A stretch of DNA of 64,000 nt from Capra hircus. Its lineage: Eukaryota; Chordata; Mammalia; Artiodactyla; Bovidae. The notes below the pieces were generated by a model, which was given only the letters and a program-made list of their open reading frames with translations, made no database searches and was not told where the DNA came from. A program made the translations under genes and the position numbers. Shown piece by piece: positions 32,181-43,216 of this stretch; positions within the stretch are counted from its first letter, which is position 1, and every line of letters begins with the position of its first letter. The stretch is from NCBI RefSeq assembly GCF_001704415.2, contig NC_030808.1, forward strand, positions 84,414,594-84,478,593. The letters run 5' to 3'.

Positions 32181-34875
32181 GCCCAAACTCAGCATTCTTG
32201 GAATAATTTACGGAGCTCAGTTAAACTTTGTGGAACTGAACTGAGTTGTGTCTAAATATAGGTGAACATCACTATGTGTTAAAACTGCATGGATGAGGCA
32301 TTAAAATTACTATAAATTCGGTGCTTTCTGTCTTATCTTCTTTAACAAGTTAGAGGCTAAATTTAGATAGTTCCTTGCTTACGTATTTATTTGTAATTAG
32401 ATTGAGGATTTTCAGGGAAAGGAAAAGGAAAGTCAACCTATGAGTTTGTTTGTTTCTCCCACTCCAGATCGTTTTCTATAAGGATGATACCTCAGAGCGG
32501 AGATCAAAGATAATCATGCCTGTCTTAGAAACCCCCAGGTTATTTTCAAGTAAAACAAAATGGTATGATTAGAAAAGATTATGTTTAGAAATATAATTAT
32601 TTCCTAACTTCTGAGTACATGCCTTGAGAGTGCTACTATGAATGCACGCGCTGACAAATATTCCATTAAAGGATAGACTTGTTTACAGCAAAAACATTTC
32701 AATGCAACAAGGTTATCCACTCAACAGTTTCTCACAGTACATTGTAATTATATAGTGTAATTTTAAAAATTCTGATTAGGAAGAAAACATGTGAATTCTA
32801 ATTATTTCTGAAAGCTTATATATTAAAAATGTCCAATTAAGGTAAATTGGACCAAATTTAGGATGTCTAACTGAAGAATCTTATTGATATCTTGAGAAAG
32901 GAATTGATAAGATATAATTGATAAAAAGTTTGAAAATAAGCATTGCCTTTTAGCACCTCACTGAAGTATAGCCAAATATACTCTTTATCTGCACAGTTGA
33001 CCAGACAGTGGCTAACTACAATTACGTGAGACACCTCAGCCCATATTCCAGAAGTTTAATATAGACAACTCATTTTTCATAAGAATGATTATGCAGAGAA
33101 TTTGCAATGATGATTGGTTGTCACTTACCCATCATTCCAAAGGTATATCTTCCCAGTAATTAGGTCACCATCCAAGCTCTGTTACTGTTAGAAGGTCAGG
33201 ATCTCAAAGTAAAAGCATTCAGTGCCATGGAGCAGCTCCAGAGAACTGTCCACTATACCTCTGAATGTGTCAGCTGGGATCAAGGATTCTGGAATAAAGA
33301 ACATGGACTGGATGAATTCTGCAACTGTTTTGCTCTTAACCTGTCTTACGTGGGCTGACAGAATTGAAAGGACGTAAAAAGATTTCAGCTCATTCAGCAA
33401 GTATTTTCCTAAAGATCCATGAAGACTGTGCAAGACACAAAAAGACATGGCATGTTTCCTGCTCTGAAGTAACTTAGGGGCTAAATTGGAAGATGTGATT
33501 TAAGTACAAACATTTCAAGAATAGAAAGCATAATCCATTTTCAAGAAATGTCAGGGGAGATCAAGGAAGTATCAAGCAACAGGAGCAGTGGCAAGGGTCA
33601 TCCTCCCTGCCTGCCTGGGGCTGGTTTCCAGGTCACAGATGTTGCAGACGGAGACTGCAGGATGTGCTGTGCTCTGCGGTCTTGATGAAGACCTGATTTC
33701 ACAGCAGAATATCTTTGTCCTCTGCTGATACGCTTGATTGGATGATGCCAAGTAGAAGCTGTGGTTCCATTTTGATCCAGGGACTCCTCACCTTGAAATG
33801 GCAAGAATCTGGGTCTTCAGAAACCATTGTTTTGGCAAGTAGACTTTACACTCTTCTGCCGACAAGGCAAATGGAAGGCCTACCAAGTATGTAGCAGAGA
33901 AGTCAAGAAAACGCACCTGAAGGTGAGATTTTTAAATCACCAAGCATGAGAGAGAACTGTGAAGAAGCTTTGATTTCAGATGTTTCTAGTAACATGCCAT
34001 GTGGGAAAACAAGTCTGATATTCACAGGGATGGAGACCTCTGGTGAAAGTCCTGGGTCAACTTAATTTCTGATGAAGCGAAGAAAATTCAGGACAAATTC
34101 TCTTCGTTTTGACACTTGACATTAGATGTATTCTAAAACAAAGGACTGGATTCAAATGTACAAAAGTTCTCTAACACTTAAATCTTTTTCTTACTTTTAT
34201 TTGTATAATTTATTTGGCAAGTATTTAAATGCCTATCTTTTAAAAATTAGATATCTTCATCAGATTTTTCGGTGTGCCAAGTTACAGCTTACATGCATAA
34301 AGAAACTTCAAGGTGTGGTAGAAGTCTATTTCTTTTGCCTCCTAGCATCCATTCCTTCTTTACAAAATTATATTACTATACCCTGAGGAGTTGTCTTGCC
34401 CTCATTGTGTGTGTTCCTGTGGGCCTACTGATCAAAGGACACGACCTCGGCCTCTCCAGGCTTAACAGGTGAGAAACTGGTCCTGCCTGGTCTATCTGAG
34501 CTGGTCATATTGAATGGTCTACTAGAAGTCTTCACTAGGATTTTATAGATAAATTCTAGGAAAAGGAGTTCAATCTTTTCTCCTGAGATCATTAGGGTGT
34601 GATACAATCATGAGGCTGTCTGGCGTCCCTGGCTCCAGTTGTATAAGAATGCTTATCAGCTGTAGGAAAGATGAGTCCAATAATCAAGAGAAAGAGACAG
34701 AAAAAAAAACAAAAAACAAACAGAGACAAGAGATGAAGAGAAAAGAGTTAGTGTGAGCATGCATACATGTGAGGGAAAATCAGCTGGTGAGACCTTCTGA
34801 GTCTCCTTCAGTCTCTGTGCCTTGCTTCATCCCCAAATTTCTCAACCATGTGAACCAAGTATTTGTTTAAGCTAG
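32181..34875. other. Long single-copy stretch, nothing firmly recognised
   Basis: The longest uninterrupted stretch without a repeat call. It is AT-rich at 32181-33180 and more mixed afterwards. Frames 33188-33448 (86 codons, minus) and 34126-34386 (86 codons, plus) have no known motif. CTGCTCTGAAGTAACTTAGG near 33460 is faintly L2-like. Confidence 0.4.
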
Positions 34876-34965
34876 GACGGGGGAGCCTGGTGGGCTGCTG
34901 TCTATGGGGTTGCACAGAGTCAGACACGACTGAAGCGACTTAGCGGCAGCAGCAGCAGCAGCAGC
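34876..34965 (+). mobile_element. 5'-truncated BOV-A2 with AGC-repeat tail
   Basis: Only the last about 65 bases of the BOV-A2 unit (GACGGGGGAGCCTGGTGGG to ACTGAAGCGACTTAGCGG) plus a CAG/AGC microsatellite tail of six units. Confidence 0.92.
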
Positions 34966-35074
34966 TTGAGTTGGATCTCTTTTCATCAGTAACAGAAAGA
35001 ATCCATTCTTAGTCATAAGTTAAAACTATATTGTTAATTCCATTCCTACTAAAGAGGCACTAGAAACCATCTAT

Positions 35075-35900
35075 CCCTTTGTCCATTCATTCACTCATCC
35101 ATTTATGCAGCTAATATCTAATGGGAACTTGCTGTGTTCCAGGCTCTCTGCATAGCACTCTGGATACAAAGATGACTGAGATGTGATCTCAGTCCTCAAG
35201 AAGTTTCCAACCTTTGAGAGAGATACGGATATTTGAATGAATTATTCATATTAAAAGTGAGAGATTTGAAAATGCTGATATGAATACACACACATAGCTA
35301 TGTGGAATCCATTACATCTCCCCGGGAAGTTAGAGAGAGTTGAGCAATAAATAGGCAGGGGTGAACAGACAAAGAATGCACTGGCCTCTGGAAGCTCAGG
35401 GGTGTGAGGGTAAGGGGCAGTGCTGTCTTCAAGAGATATCTAGGAGTTCGATGGGATTTGGTGCTTACCAAGGCAGTAGGCAGAGCAGGGATTGCCACAA
35501 AATTTGTAACTTGAATTTCTAGGTAGAAATTAAAGACATCAATCAACTTCAGGATTATGAGGAAAAGAGCAGGTGTCAGGGAGAAGGTAGCAGGTCATCT
35601 TCTGGAAACATTAACTTGTGAGATGTGGAAGAGATGATGTTTAAAAGACAGCTGTTAATGTGAGTATAGAACTTAAGAGTATCAGTTTCAGGAAGTCTTG
35701 AAAATGTAGTGGGTAAAGCCTCAATAGCATGGATGAGATCTTTCACAGGAGAGCTTTAAGACTGAGGAGAACAGTACGTTGAGGATGAAACTCCTTGGGA
35801 AACATCAATATTTAAAGAGTAGGAAGAAGAGGAGGAGCTGATGCTATAGAGAAAGGAAGTGAGACAGCCTAATACATAAGAAGGGCTTCTTATATTTTTG
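35075..35900 (-). mobile_element. Ancient L2 LINE, antisense
   Basis: Starts with the L2 tail complement (CCATTCATTCACTCATCC, GATACAAAGATGACTGAG). Far upstream L2 blocks are recognisable: TGGATGAGATCTTTCACAGG (35730) and TTTAAAGAGTAGGAAGAAGAGGAGGA-type sequence (35811-35836). The middle part is heavily decayed. Confidence 0.65.
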
Positions 35901-36904
35901 AATATAGATATTAGAAGAAAAAATTGTGAAAGTAAGGATGGAGCGTAAGGGTATATAAATGGAAGATGAAATTACAAATGATTAAGACTGATCTGTTCCT
36001 GTTGTAAAATGGTCCTTTGGATACATGTGTCCTGAATTTTTTTTTTTTTTACTATTAAGTCTAATGGCTCTATAGCCTGTAGGATTAGACCTTAATATTT
36101 GCCCAACTGGAAAGAGTCCATCACCTAAGAGTATGATGCTTTTGCATTGAGGGACAGCCTCACTGTGTTACTGGGGACTCCTGGTACTAGATATCTTCTC
36201 ATTGACTTTCATGCCAGAGACTCCCACTGAGTCACTGTATGTAGGAGAGCACTAAGGCAAGCATTATTTTTAGTGCCCAGAAGGGGTTGCCATGGCACAC
36301 TCCTACCACCTTTTGAAGGAGGAGGGGTTTCCTTACTGGGTGTCAGGCTTCTTGATTCTGAGAATTTTCTCCTCTATTCATTGGAGGAATAGCTGACATT
36401 TTCTTCATGATCATGACTGTAAATTGGAGACAACTAGGGAAAAAAGGTTCATAGGAAAAGAAAAAATCTTTTTACAGCATCTTTTAAAAACTGTGACAAT
36501 TGTATCCTGATAATTATTCACTTAGTTTCAGAGGTTTCAGGAGTTCAAACAGAGGGAGCATGATTCATAAAATTTAAATAGTAGCAGGTAAAGTCAGATC
36601 TGTGACAGGGAGCAGGAGGCTGCCAGGGTGCAATTAGAGATTTCTGGATCACGGGGCAGAGAAGGTGAAACTAATTAAAATGGCTGCAACTTCAGGCCAT
36701 GGCCTTACTCAGAAGACTTCAAAACGTTCTTGAAATTTTAGTTAGCACATTTAAATGATTAGCTCACATGGTGTTCCAACTTTCTAAAGTAAAATTTGTC
36801 AATAGGTCACAATATGGATGTTAGGGACAAAAGCTTAGAAAAACATTCACCATATGACTCTCACAGGCAGAACCGAAAATGACTTGATCAGTCTTTTCCA
36901 AATA
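35901..36904. other. AT-rich single-copy DNA, nothing recognised
   Basis: Contains a 12-base T run near 36039. No gene or repeat is supported. Confidence 0.45.
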
Positions 36905-37360
36905 ATAATTAACATCCATAGAACCTCCCAGGTGCCCTCCGCTGTTGTAAGTGCTTTAGTTATTCATTTGATTATTATGAGTTAGGTTTCATTATTATCC
37001 TCATTTTGCAAGATAGGAGATTAAAGAACAGGGAGTTAGGGACTTATCCAAGGCCATTTTGTGTGTGTACTCAGTCGGGTCCGACTCTGTGACCCCATGG
37101 ATTGCAGCTTACCAGGCTCCTCTGACCATGGAACTTCCCAGTCAAGAATACTGGAGTGGGTTGCCATTTCCTATCCAGGGGATCTTCCCAACCCAGGGAT
37201 TGAACCCACATCTCCTGTGTCTCCTGCATTGGCATGAAGATTCTTTACCACTGAGCCACCTGGAAAGCCTAGCAAATTCAAGACCATATCGCTGGTAAAT
37301 GGCATAACCCAGGATTCAAACCTGGGTTCTCTAGCTTCAGAGTCTGAATCCCCAGAATTT
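36905..37360 (-). mobile_element. MIR SINE, antisense, split by Bov-tA
   Basis: MIR blocks lie on both sides of the Bov-tA. Left: GGTTTCATTATTATCCTCAT and ACTTATCCAAGGCCA. Right: AACCCAGGATTCAAACCTGG and CTTCAGAGTCTGAATCC. The pieces join in consensus order. Confidence 0.8.
37062..37270 (-). mobile_element. Bov-tA SINE nested in MIR
   Basis: Antisense Bov-tA from GTGTACTCAGTCGGGTCCG to the head TTACCACTGAGCCACCTGG. Nearby CAAGGCCAT (37049-37057) and CAAGACCAT (37279-37287) may be a degraded target duplication, with a few extra bases at the head end. Confidence 0.92.
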
Positions 37361-37455
37361 TTAGAATGATATGCTTTCTTTTTTTTTTAACATTATTTTC
37401 TGATTAAGTGTCATGTAGGACAAAGTGCTTGGTAAAAACTAATAACACCATCCCA

Positions 37456-37596
37456 ATAAAAGGAAGAGAGCATGGAGAAGAAAAGGGGAGTTGGAGAAAA
37501 AATATTAAGATAAGAAAGGAAGTAAAAGAGGAAGACATAGGAGAGAAAAAAAGGAGGAAGAGAAAATGGATGAAAGTCAAAAGGAGATGAGAGGGA
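37456..37596 (+). repeat. Polypurine (GA-rich) low-complexity tract
   Basis: About 140 bases made almost entirely of A and G with occasional T. It gives rise to a 60-codon lysine/arginine/glutamate-rich frame that is compositional, not genic. Confidence 0.9.
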
Positions 37597-37734
37597 GACA
37601 CCTTCTGTATAGTGGCAACATCAAGGCTAACTGGCTCCATGCTTATAGTCCAGCAGAGTTCCCTACAGTGAACATCCGCCACATTCCTTCATTCCAGCCA
37701 GGATAACACAATGACCGCAAAGCCGTTACTTGTT

Positions 37735-37870
37735 CCTCCCAATTCTGCTGCCCTGAATGTTTTCTCTTCCCCTCTCTCAGATTCCCTCCCCACATGCCCA
37801 CCTTCTCCATCCTTCAAAACCACTTCAAGTCCAGCTCAGCCTGGCCAACTTTTGCTGACTAGTTTTTAGT
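37735..37870 (+). mobile_element. L2 LINE 3' region, left part
   Basis: L2-like TGCCCTGAATGTTTTCTC, TTCAAAACCACTTCAAGTCC, and AGCTCAGCCTGGCCAAC. It probably continues at 38270-38420 beyond intervening BovB and MIR sequence. Confidence 0.5.
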
Positions 37871-37936
37871 GAGTTTTAGAACACTTTGAGAGAAAAACCA
37901 CAGAATTTTAGAGTTTGCCCAGCTTTAGGCATTCTC

Positions 37937-38003
37937 CATTTGAGCACATCCAATTTACCTTGACTCATTGGACCTGACATTCCAGGTTCCTATGCAGTAT
38001 GAA
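37937..38003 (-). mobile_element. Inverted 5' part of a twin-primed BovB
   Basis: An antisense BovB endonuclease-start segment (CAATTTACCTTGACTCATTG, CATTCCAGGTTCCTATGCAG). It matches the block at 21545-21600. It is followed directly by the BovB 3' end in sense orientation, and the two together are bracketed by one target duplication. Confidence 0.92.
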
Positions 38004-38122
38004 TAGACATGAACGTGGGCAAATTCCAAAAGATGGTGAGGCGTAGGGAGGCCTGGTGAGCTGCCATCCATGGGGTCGCAAAGAGTCGGACACCACTTGG
38101 TGACTGAACCACAATGATGACA
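38004..38122 (+). mobile_element. 3' part of a twin-primed BovB
   Basis: A sense BovB 3' end: GACATGAACGTGGGCAAATT, GGGAGGCCTGGTGAGCTG, GTCGCAAAGAGTCGGACACC, and the tail ACCACAATGATGAC. An exact 10-base target duplication AGGCATTCTC flanks the composite (37927-37936 and 38123-38132), showing a single insertion event with 5' inversion. Confidence 0.95.
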
Positions 38123-38132
38123 AGGCATTCTC

Positions 38133-38260
38133 TGGTTCAAACTGCTCATTTTACAAAAGAGGGAAACTGAGGCCCATAGAAGGTAAATAGTTTGACTAGG
38201 GTCACTACAGCTGTGACAGTGTTGAAAGTCACCCCAGGTCTCCTTCCACTGCGTGTTGCT
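38133..38260 (-). mobile_element. MIR SINE, antisense (partial)
   Basis: GCTCATTTTACAAAAGAGGG, AACTGAGGCCCATAGAAGG, and AGGGTCACTACAGCTGTGAC follow the antisense MIR core. Confidence 0.72.
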
Positions 38261-38269
38261 GCCCTGGAT

Positions 38270-38420
38270 CTGTAAGCCGATTCACGTGTCTCCTCTCACT
38301 GCCTGGACTGCCGCACTCCTGAACCAGGAGCAGGTCTTCCTTGACTTTTGTGTTGTCCACTTCACTTAGCACAATGTAGCACATAGTAGATGCTCAAAAA
38401 ATGATTGGCAGATTAAGAAC
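38270..38420 (+). mobile_element. L2 LINE 3' tail
   Basis: AACCAGGAGCAGGTCTTCC, CACTTAGCACAATGTAGCAC, and AGTAGATGCTCAAAAAATG match the L2 terminal segment. Confidence 0.6.
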
Positions 38421-39214
38421 TAATGAATGTTCTCTTTGGGTAAAAACATGCTTAGAAATAGTAAAGAAAGTTAAAAAGAGAGATCATAAGCTCTGCTCTA
38501 ATGCGGAATATTTTCTATAGCACTTACCTAAGAGCAGTTACAGCTCTCACAGATTAGAGATTCTCTTCAATTTTTAAAAATAAATGTGCATTTTAATAAT
38601 AATCTAAACCAATGCATCCTCATTAGCCCTTTTTGTGTTCTGTTATGCAAACAGAATACTTATCTCTTTCTCGGGGCAGTAGGAAACTTATCTAGTGACA
38701 AAATATATGAATTTTCCTTTCTTAAGGTTCTCTACAAATGGTAAATAGAGCAAAGGAACATCTTAAACCATGCCAACAAAGGCTTCATTAAACACTTGCT
38801 GGCAACTGATCAAGATTAATGTGTGGGTATATTCACTGGAAAAAGTGCATGGAAGGCTCTTACTTATTAAACATAACAAATTACAAGGAAATAAATTGGT
38901 TCATTACCTTTAATTGGAGCATCCCCAATTGACTACATTATCAGGGTCAAATAGGACAGCAGATATGAACCTTGGGCGAATATCACTTTGTACTACACAT
39001 TTATCAATTATCGCAATAGTAGTATTAATAACCAGTAATAATGACACTCTGAAAAGCAGTACTAATAGTGTTGTGAAACCAGAAATCACAAGAGGCAGAA
39101 GAATGAGTGACAGACCACACAGACATGTAGTGATGAGAAAGTCCTCTTGTTTTCATGGAAACATATATGCTGAAAGCTTTCCAAAAATAAAGTAAAAAGG
39201 AAGACGCAACAGGT
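38421..39214. other. AT-rich single-copy DNA, nothing recognised
   Basis: A 93-codon frame at 38914-39195 shows no motif, and the region has the AT content of its non-coding surroundings. Confidence 0.45.
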
Positions 39215-39415
39215 ATTAAATTACTATTCTGTGCTATGCTCAGCACTGTATCACAAACATGGCCTAGTTTAACCCTCACCAACCACCTTGCAGAAGATAT
39301 TTTCAGCCCTATTTTCTAAGTGAGGATAATAAGATTTCAAGAGGTGATGTTGTCTGTGTTTGTAAATGGTGAGCCTGGATTCAAACCCAGTACTGTGTGA
39401 CTTCTGATATCATGG
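39215..39415 (-). mobile_element. MIR SINE, antisense
   Basis: TGCTATGCTCAGCACTGTAT, TTTAACCCTCACCAACCACC, TTTTCTAAGTGAGGATAATA, and CTGGATTCAAACCCAGTAC follow the antisense MIR order. Confidence 0.78.
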
Positions 39416-39539
39416 TGGACATTGTCGATGTCCCACGCAATATCCATGGCCACTGTTTGTTCACAAGACAAAGGTATTGAGCAACTCTGTGCATCCATAG
39501 CACCTGGGCTCCTTACCAACCCCACACAGTAAATCTTGA

Positions 39540-39890
39540 CGTGTCTAGTGACCTCTTGCCAGTGATTGATCTATGGTTTACAGTGACCCATCCCTGGTCA
39601 GTGGAACATGAGGACCTGTCTGCTCTGGAGGCTTCTGGGAATATTCTTCTTGCTTATAAAAATGGGGCCACAGAAGAGAGACTTTAGCCCTTGGAAACTG
39701 TTGTAATTTGTAACCAAGAAGGCTACAATTGACCTGTTGACATTAAGAGGGAGGAAAGCTGTGAAGTACCTGGGTCGATAATTGTACATTTGAATTGCTG
39801 GATTCACGATCTAAGATGGCCCTAGCTCCAGCCTTCCTGTTATGTGGAATCATATATTTTCCTTTTTGCTTAGTCTACATTTAGTTTTGC
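39540..39890. other. Probable ancient interspersed repeat, family unassigned
   Basis: Strings such as GACCCATCCCTGGTCAGTGG, GAGGCTTCTGGGAATATTC, and CCTTCCTGTTATGTGGAATC have the feel of an old mammalian LTR or DNA-transposon relic. I cannot name it without a library search. Confidence 0.3.
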
Positions 39891-41391
39891 AGGCCAAAAT
39901 CTATTCCCAGATCCAAATTCTATGTCCTTTCAACAAAACTGAGATTGAATTACAAATGAAATAAAAACACTGTTGTCTAAGAGAGATTTTAGGCAAGCCG
40001 AAATTCTCCAAAGCATGTGAGGAAATAAGGTTCTCAAAGAAAATAGCAGAGGCCAGTCAGACAGGAAAGTGATGAGTGTGTTTACAGTGACTGTACTGGG
40101 CCAAGGGCTTAATCCAACTGCAGGTTTCACCTTTAATGACACCTTTCTTCTGAGAAGCTTAAGGGACTTAGGGCAGAGGGAGTCCTTTGTTTGGGATAGC
40201 CTCTGATGAATGTATTCTCTTTGGTCCTTTAGTTCTCTTAACAGACGGTAGCATCCTTTTGGAACGGGTCCAACCTTGTAGAAAGGAGTAAAAATTGGCC
40301 AAGCCAGAAACACATCTTACTATCCCTTCCTGTCTGCACATTCCATGGTGTGCTTGCCCAGATCATAGAGCTCTTCTTTCCTGAGCCTCATCACCTGTTT
40401 CGCTTGTAGGATTTGTGAGCACTGACCCATTCCAGTTATCGCTCATTCACTTGTTCCTACCAGAATTTTTTCCTTTTCATCATCTGGCCTCACGCTAAAG
40501 TGACTAGTATTGGGTAAACTTTTGCATCCATATTTAGCTCTCCTTTGATTTTAAAGGGGTTTCTCTTTTCTGGTGACATCATCTGCTGTTTTAAGAGCTG
40601 ATGCTGAGGTCTTAATAGAAGAAGCTATTGAGACAAAGGCGTCTGCCAAAAGCAGAAATGTCCAGAGGTCATCAATGTGCTGGGATGGGTGTGTCTTTTT
40701 TGGCTTTCTGGGTGGCCCCCACACCCTCCCCACTCCCCGCCACTTCACCGATTTACCCCATCTTGTTCTTTTCCCTCCTGCCTGCCTACATTGGCAGTTA
40801 GTGGCTGTTGGGGTGTAGGGGGGAAGCCCATTGCTGTTTGACATCACCACTCTCCCACCCACATCTACCCCCAAACTTGATACATTCCAATCAGCAGCCT
40901 TTGTGGCTGGCCATTTGAGCCAAATGAGCCTGAGAGGAGCCAGAATTAAGATGACTTGCTCCATTCAGCTCAGTGATGCAACAGGAAGCTAGAAAGTGCT
41001 GTTAGCACAGCCGACTACATGCAGGCGCTTGGCTGCCTCCTTCCCTGGGCGATGGTGAACAGGGTGGGATTTCTTGGCCCAGAATGACCTGTGAAGAGTC
41101 TGCCTGGAGACAAGAACAGAGTCTGGGTGGTATCTAGACGTCCCTTTTAGTTGTTGTGTAGGGTTCGGTTTAAGAGGATTGACCCCAGGGAGTTCCTCCC
41201 CTCTAGCTTACCTTATGAGCTGTCCCAGTCGGCCGCAAATCCACTCGGGGTGAAGATTCCCACACTGAAGGCTAATCATGCCTTCATCAGAATTTATAAG
41301 ATTTGCTGGTTCTGCAGAATCCTCTTTCTAACTGACCACACATTTACAATGTGCTGTTCCTGGATGCTGTGCATGCCCTGAGCAGTGTCAA
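39891..41391. other. Single-copy DNA with two overlapping frames, nothing recognised
   Basis: Antisense frames of 127 codons (39930-40313) and 137 codons (40551-40964) show no known domain. The second lies in a more GC-rich patch that is also open on the plus strand (40573-40818), which argues for composition rather than coding. Confidence 0.35.
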
Positions 41392-41739
41392 GCATTATTA
41401 ACATCTACAAGCTTTGCTCAAGATTGATATTTTTGATCATCCGGATGGTTTTCACTTTCACTTCACTTCATCCAAATTGATTTTGTTTTTTGCTTCAGTC
41501 TTTCATTCTCCCCTCCCTCCCTCTCTCCTTCCTTCCTGTCTTGCATTTTATCCTACTCATATATCTGTTACTAGTTTCCACTGCTATTATGCTTGGTATT
41601 TAAAGATAGCCTAACATCAGAATAGGGGTCCTAGGCATGACTGTTGGGCTTCCCTGGTGGTGCAGAGGATAAAGCGTCTGCCTGCAATATGGAAGACCTG
41701 GTATCAATCATGAGCAAGGCTTGTAGATGTTAATAATGC
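41392..41739. repeat. Inverted repeat, arms 41392-41430 and 41701-41739
   Basis: The 29-base core GCATTATTAACATCTACAAG... at 41392-41420 recurs in reverse complement at 41711-41739 with one mismatch. The match extends another 10 bases inward at 8 of 10. The spacer is 270 bases, and its right end is a Bov-tA head that runs straight into the second arm. Confidence 0.95.
41648..41703 (+). mobile_element. 3'-truncated Bov-tA head
   Basis: Only the tRNA-like head is present: GGCTTCCCTGGTGGTGCAG, GATAAAGCGTCTGCCTGCAA, GAAGACCTGG. It stops where the B box should be and abuts the inverted-repeat arm. SINEs are usually cut at the 5' end, so loss of the whole 3' half is atypical. Confidence 0.9.
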
Positions 41740-41889
41740 GTGATGGTGGTTCCTGGTTTCCTTTGATGACCCTTTCCCATGTCAGCTACACAACAGGGGA
41801 CTTTAGGTCCTCCAGGAAAGGCTGATTTCTAGGTACATGGGTGTAACCCAGGGAGTCCCAGAAGCTGTGACACACAGCTTAGGGTGGTT

Positions 41890-42172
41890 TACACTATATG
41901 ACCCAGTTCAATATTGCTTTCTCTTGGAAGCCTTCTCTAAACCTGAAATCCACATTCCAGGCTGGCTTAAAAAAAAAAAAAATCCTTCCTCTGTTCTCCC
42001 ACAGCACCTTTTCCATTGCTGTTACCCTTACATGTCTGTTTCTCCAAATAGCGAGGTCCTTGCGGGAAAAGCTGGATATCAAATGTGTCTGTAGCCCAAA
42101 TGCCTGGCACATTGTCTAGCAAATTAATAAGTGCCAAATAAACTGGTTGTTGGCTCAATAAATGAATGAAGT
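41890..42172 (+). mobile_element. Ancient L2 LINE 3' end
   Basis: TTCTCTTGGAAGCCTTCTCT, ACAGCACCTTTTCCATTGC, TGTAGCCCAAATGCCTGGCA, and GGCTCAATAAATGAATGAAG. A 13-base A run (41968-41980) lies inside it. Confidence 0.72.
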
Positions 42173-42573
42173 AGGCCTGTGAATTCTCTTTGGAAAACAC
42201 TGGTTCAAATTTACTTTACTTTCTTCTCTTTGGGAATAAATGCCCAGGCTATATGAATATATAATGGATAAAAATGATGGACAAAGCACATCCCCTAAAT
42301 AAACGATATTTAATTAATTTAAAATACCCCAAGGTATTTCATTTGGAAGCTGGTAAAGGAATACATGCCCAATAGACCATCAAACAAGGAATAACAGAAT
42401 TTTTGTCAAAGGTCATTGGATAGATGCATCTGTATCGCTTATTAATGAATCTCAAGTTCTGGGCTGTTTGGGTGATCGAGTGTATTATAAGTAATGCCGT
42501 AAGTGCTACAAAGTTATCAAAGTGAAAAGGAGGAAATTTAAGGCAGAGCCAAAGGAACCCCTAAAATAAAATG
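42173..42573. other. AT-rich single-copy DNA, nothing recognised
   Basis: No gene or repeat is supported. Confidence 0.5.
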
Positions 42574-42595
42574 TAAAGATCTGCTTCAGTTCAGT

Positions 42596-43216
42596 TCAGT
42601 CGCTCAGTCGTGTCCGACTCTTTGCAATCCCATGAATCGCAGCACGCCAGGCCTCCCTGTTCATCACCAACTCCCAGAGTTCACTCAGACTCATGTCCAT
42701 TGAGTCAGTGATGCCATCAAGCCATCTCATCCTCTGTCGTCCCCTTCTCCTCCTGCCCCTAATCCCTCCCAGCAAAGTCTTCTCCAATGAGTCAACTCTT
42801 CACATGAGGTGGCCAAAGTATTGGAGTTTCTGCTTTAGCATCATTCCTTCCAAAGAAATCCCAGGACTGATCTCCTTCAGAATGGACTGGTTGGATCTCC
42901 TTGCAGTCCAAGGGACTCTCAAGAGTCTTCTCCAACACCACAGGTCAAAAGCATTAATTCTTTGGCGCTCAGCCTTCTTCACAGTCCAACTCTCACATCT
43001 ATACATGACTACTGGAAAAACCATAGCCTTGACTAGACAGGCCTTAGTCGGCAAAGTAATGTCTCTGCTTTTGAATATGCTATCTAGGTTGCTCATAACT
43101 TTTCTTCCAAGGAGTAAGCGTCTTTTAATTTCATGGCTGCAGTCAACATCTGCAGTGATTTTGGAGCCCCAAAAAATAAAGTCTGACACTGTTTCCCCTG
43201 TTTCTCCATTTCCCAT
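42596..43216 (-). pseudogene. BovB C-terminal remnants (two frames)
   Basis: Two consecutive antisense frames continue the protein after the 401-codon RT frame. 42800-43216 (138 codons) covers SKITADVDCSHEIKRR to QYFGHLM. 42596-42787 (63 codons) covers the basic GGIRGRRRRGRQRMRW block to the terminal KSRTRLSD. A small deletion near 42775 separates them, and another indel near 43200 separates the first from the RT frame. Together they show that the whole C-terminal half of the protein is present but in three frames. Confidence 0.9.

Noticed and set aside
37408..37590. Lysine/arginine/glutamate-rich 60-codon frame
   Set aside because: Arises from a polypurine low-complexity tract.
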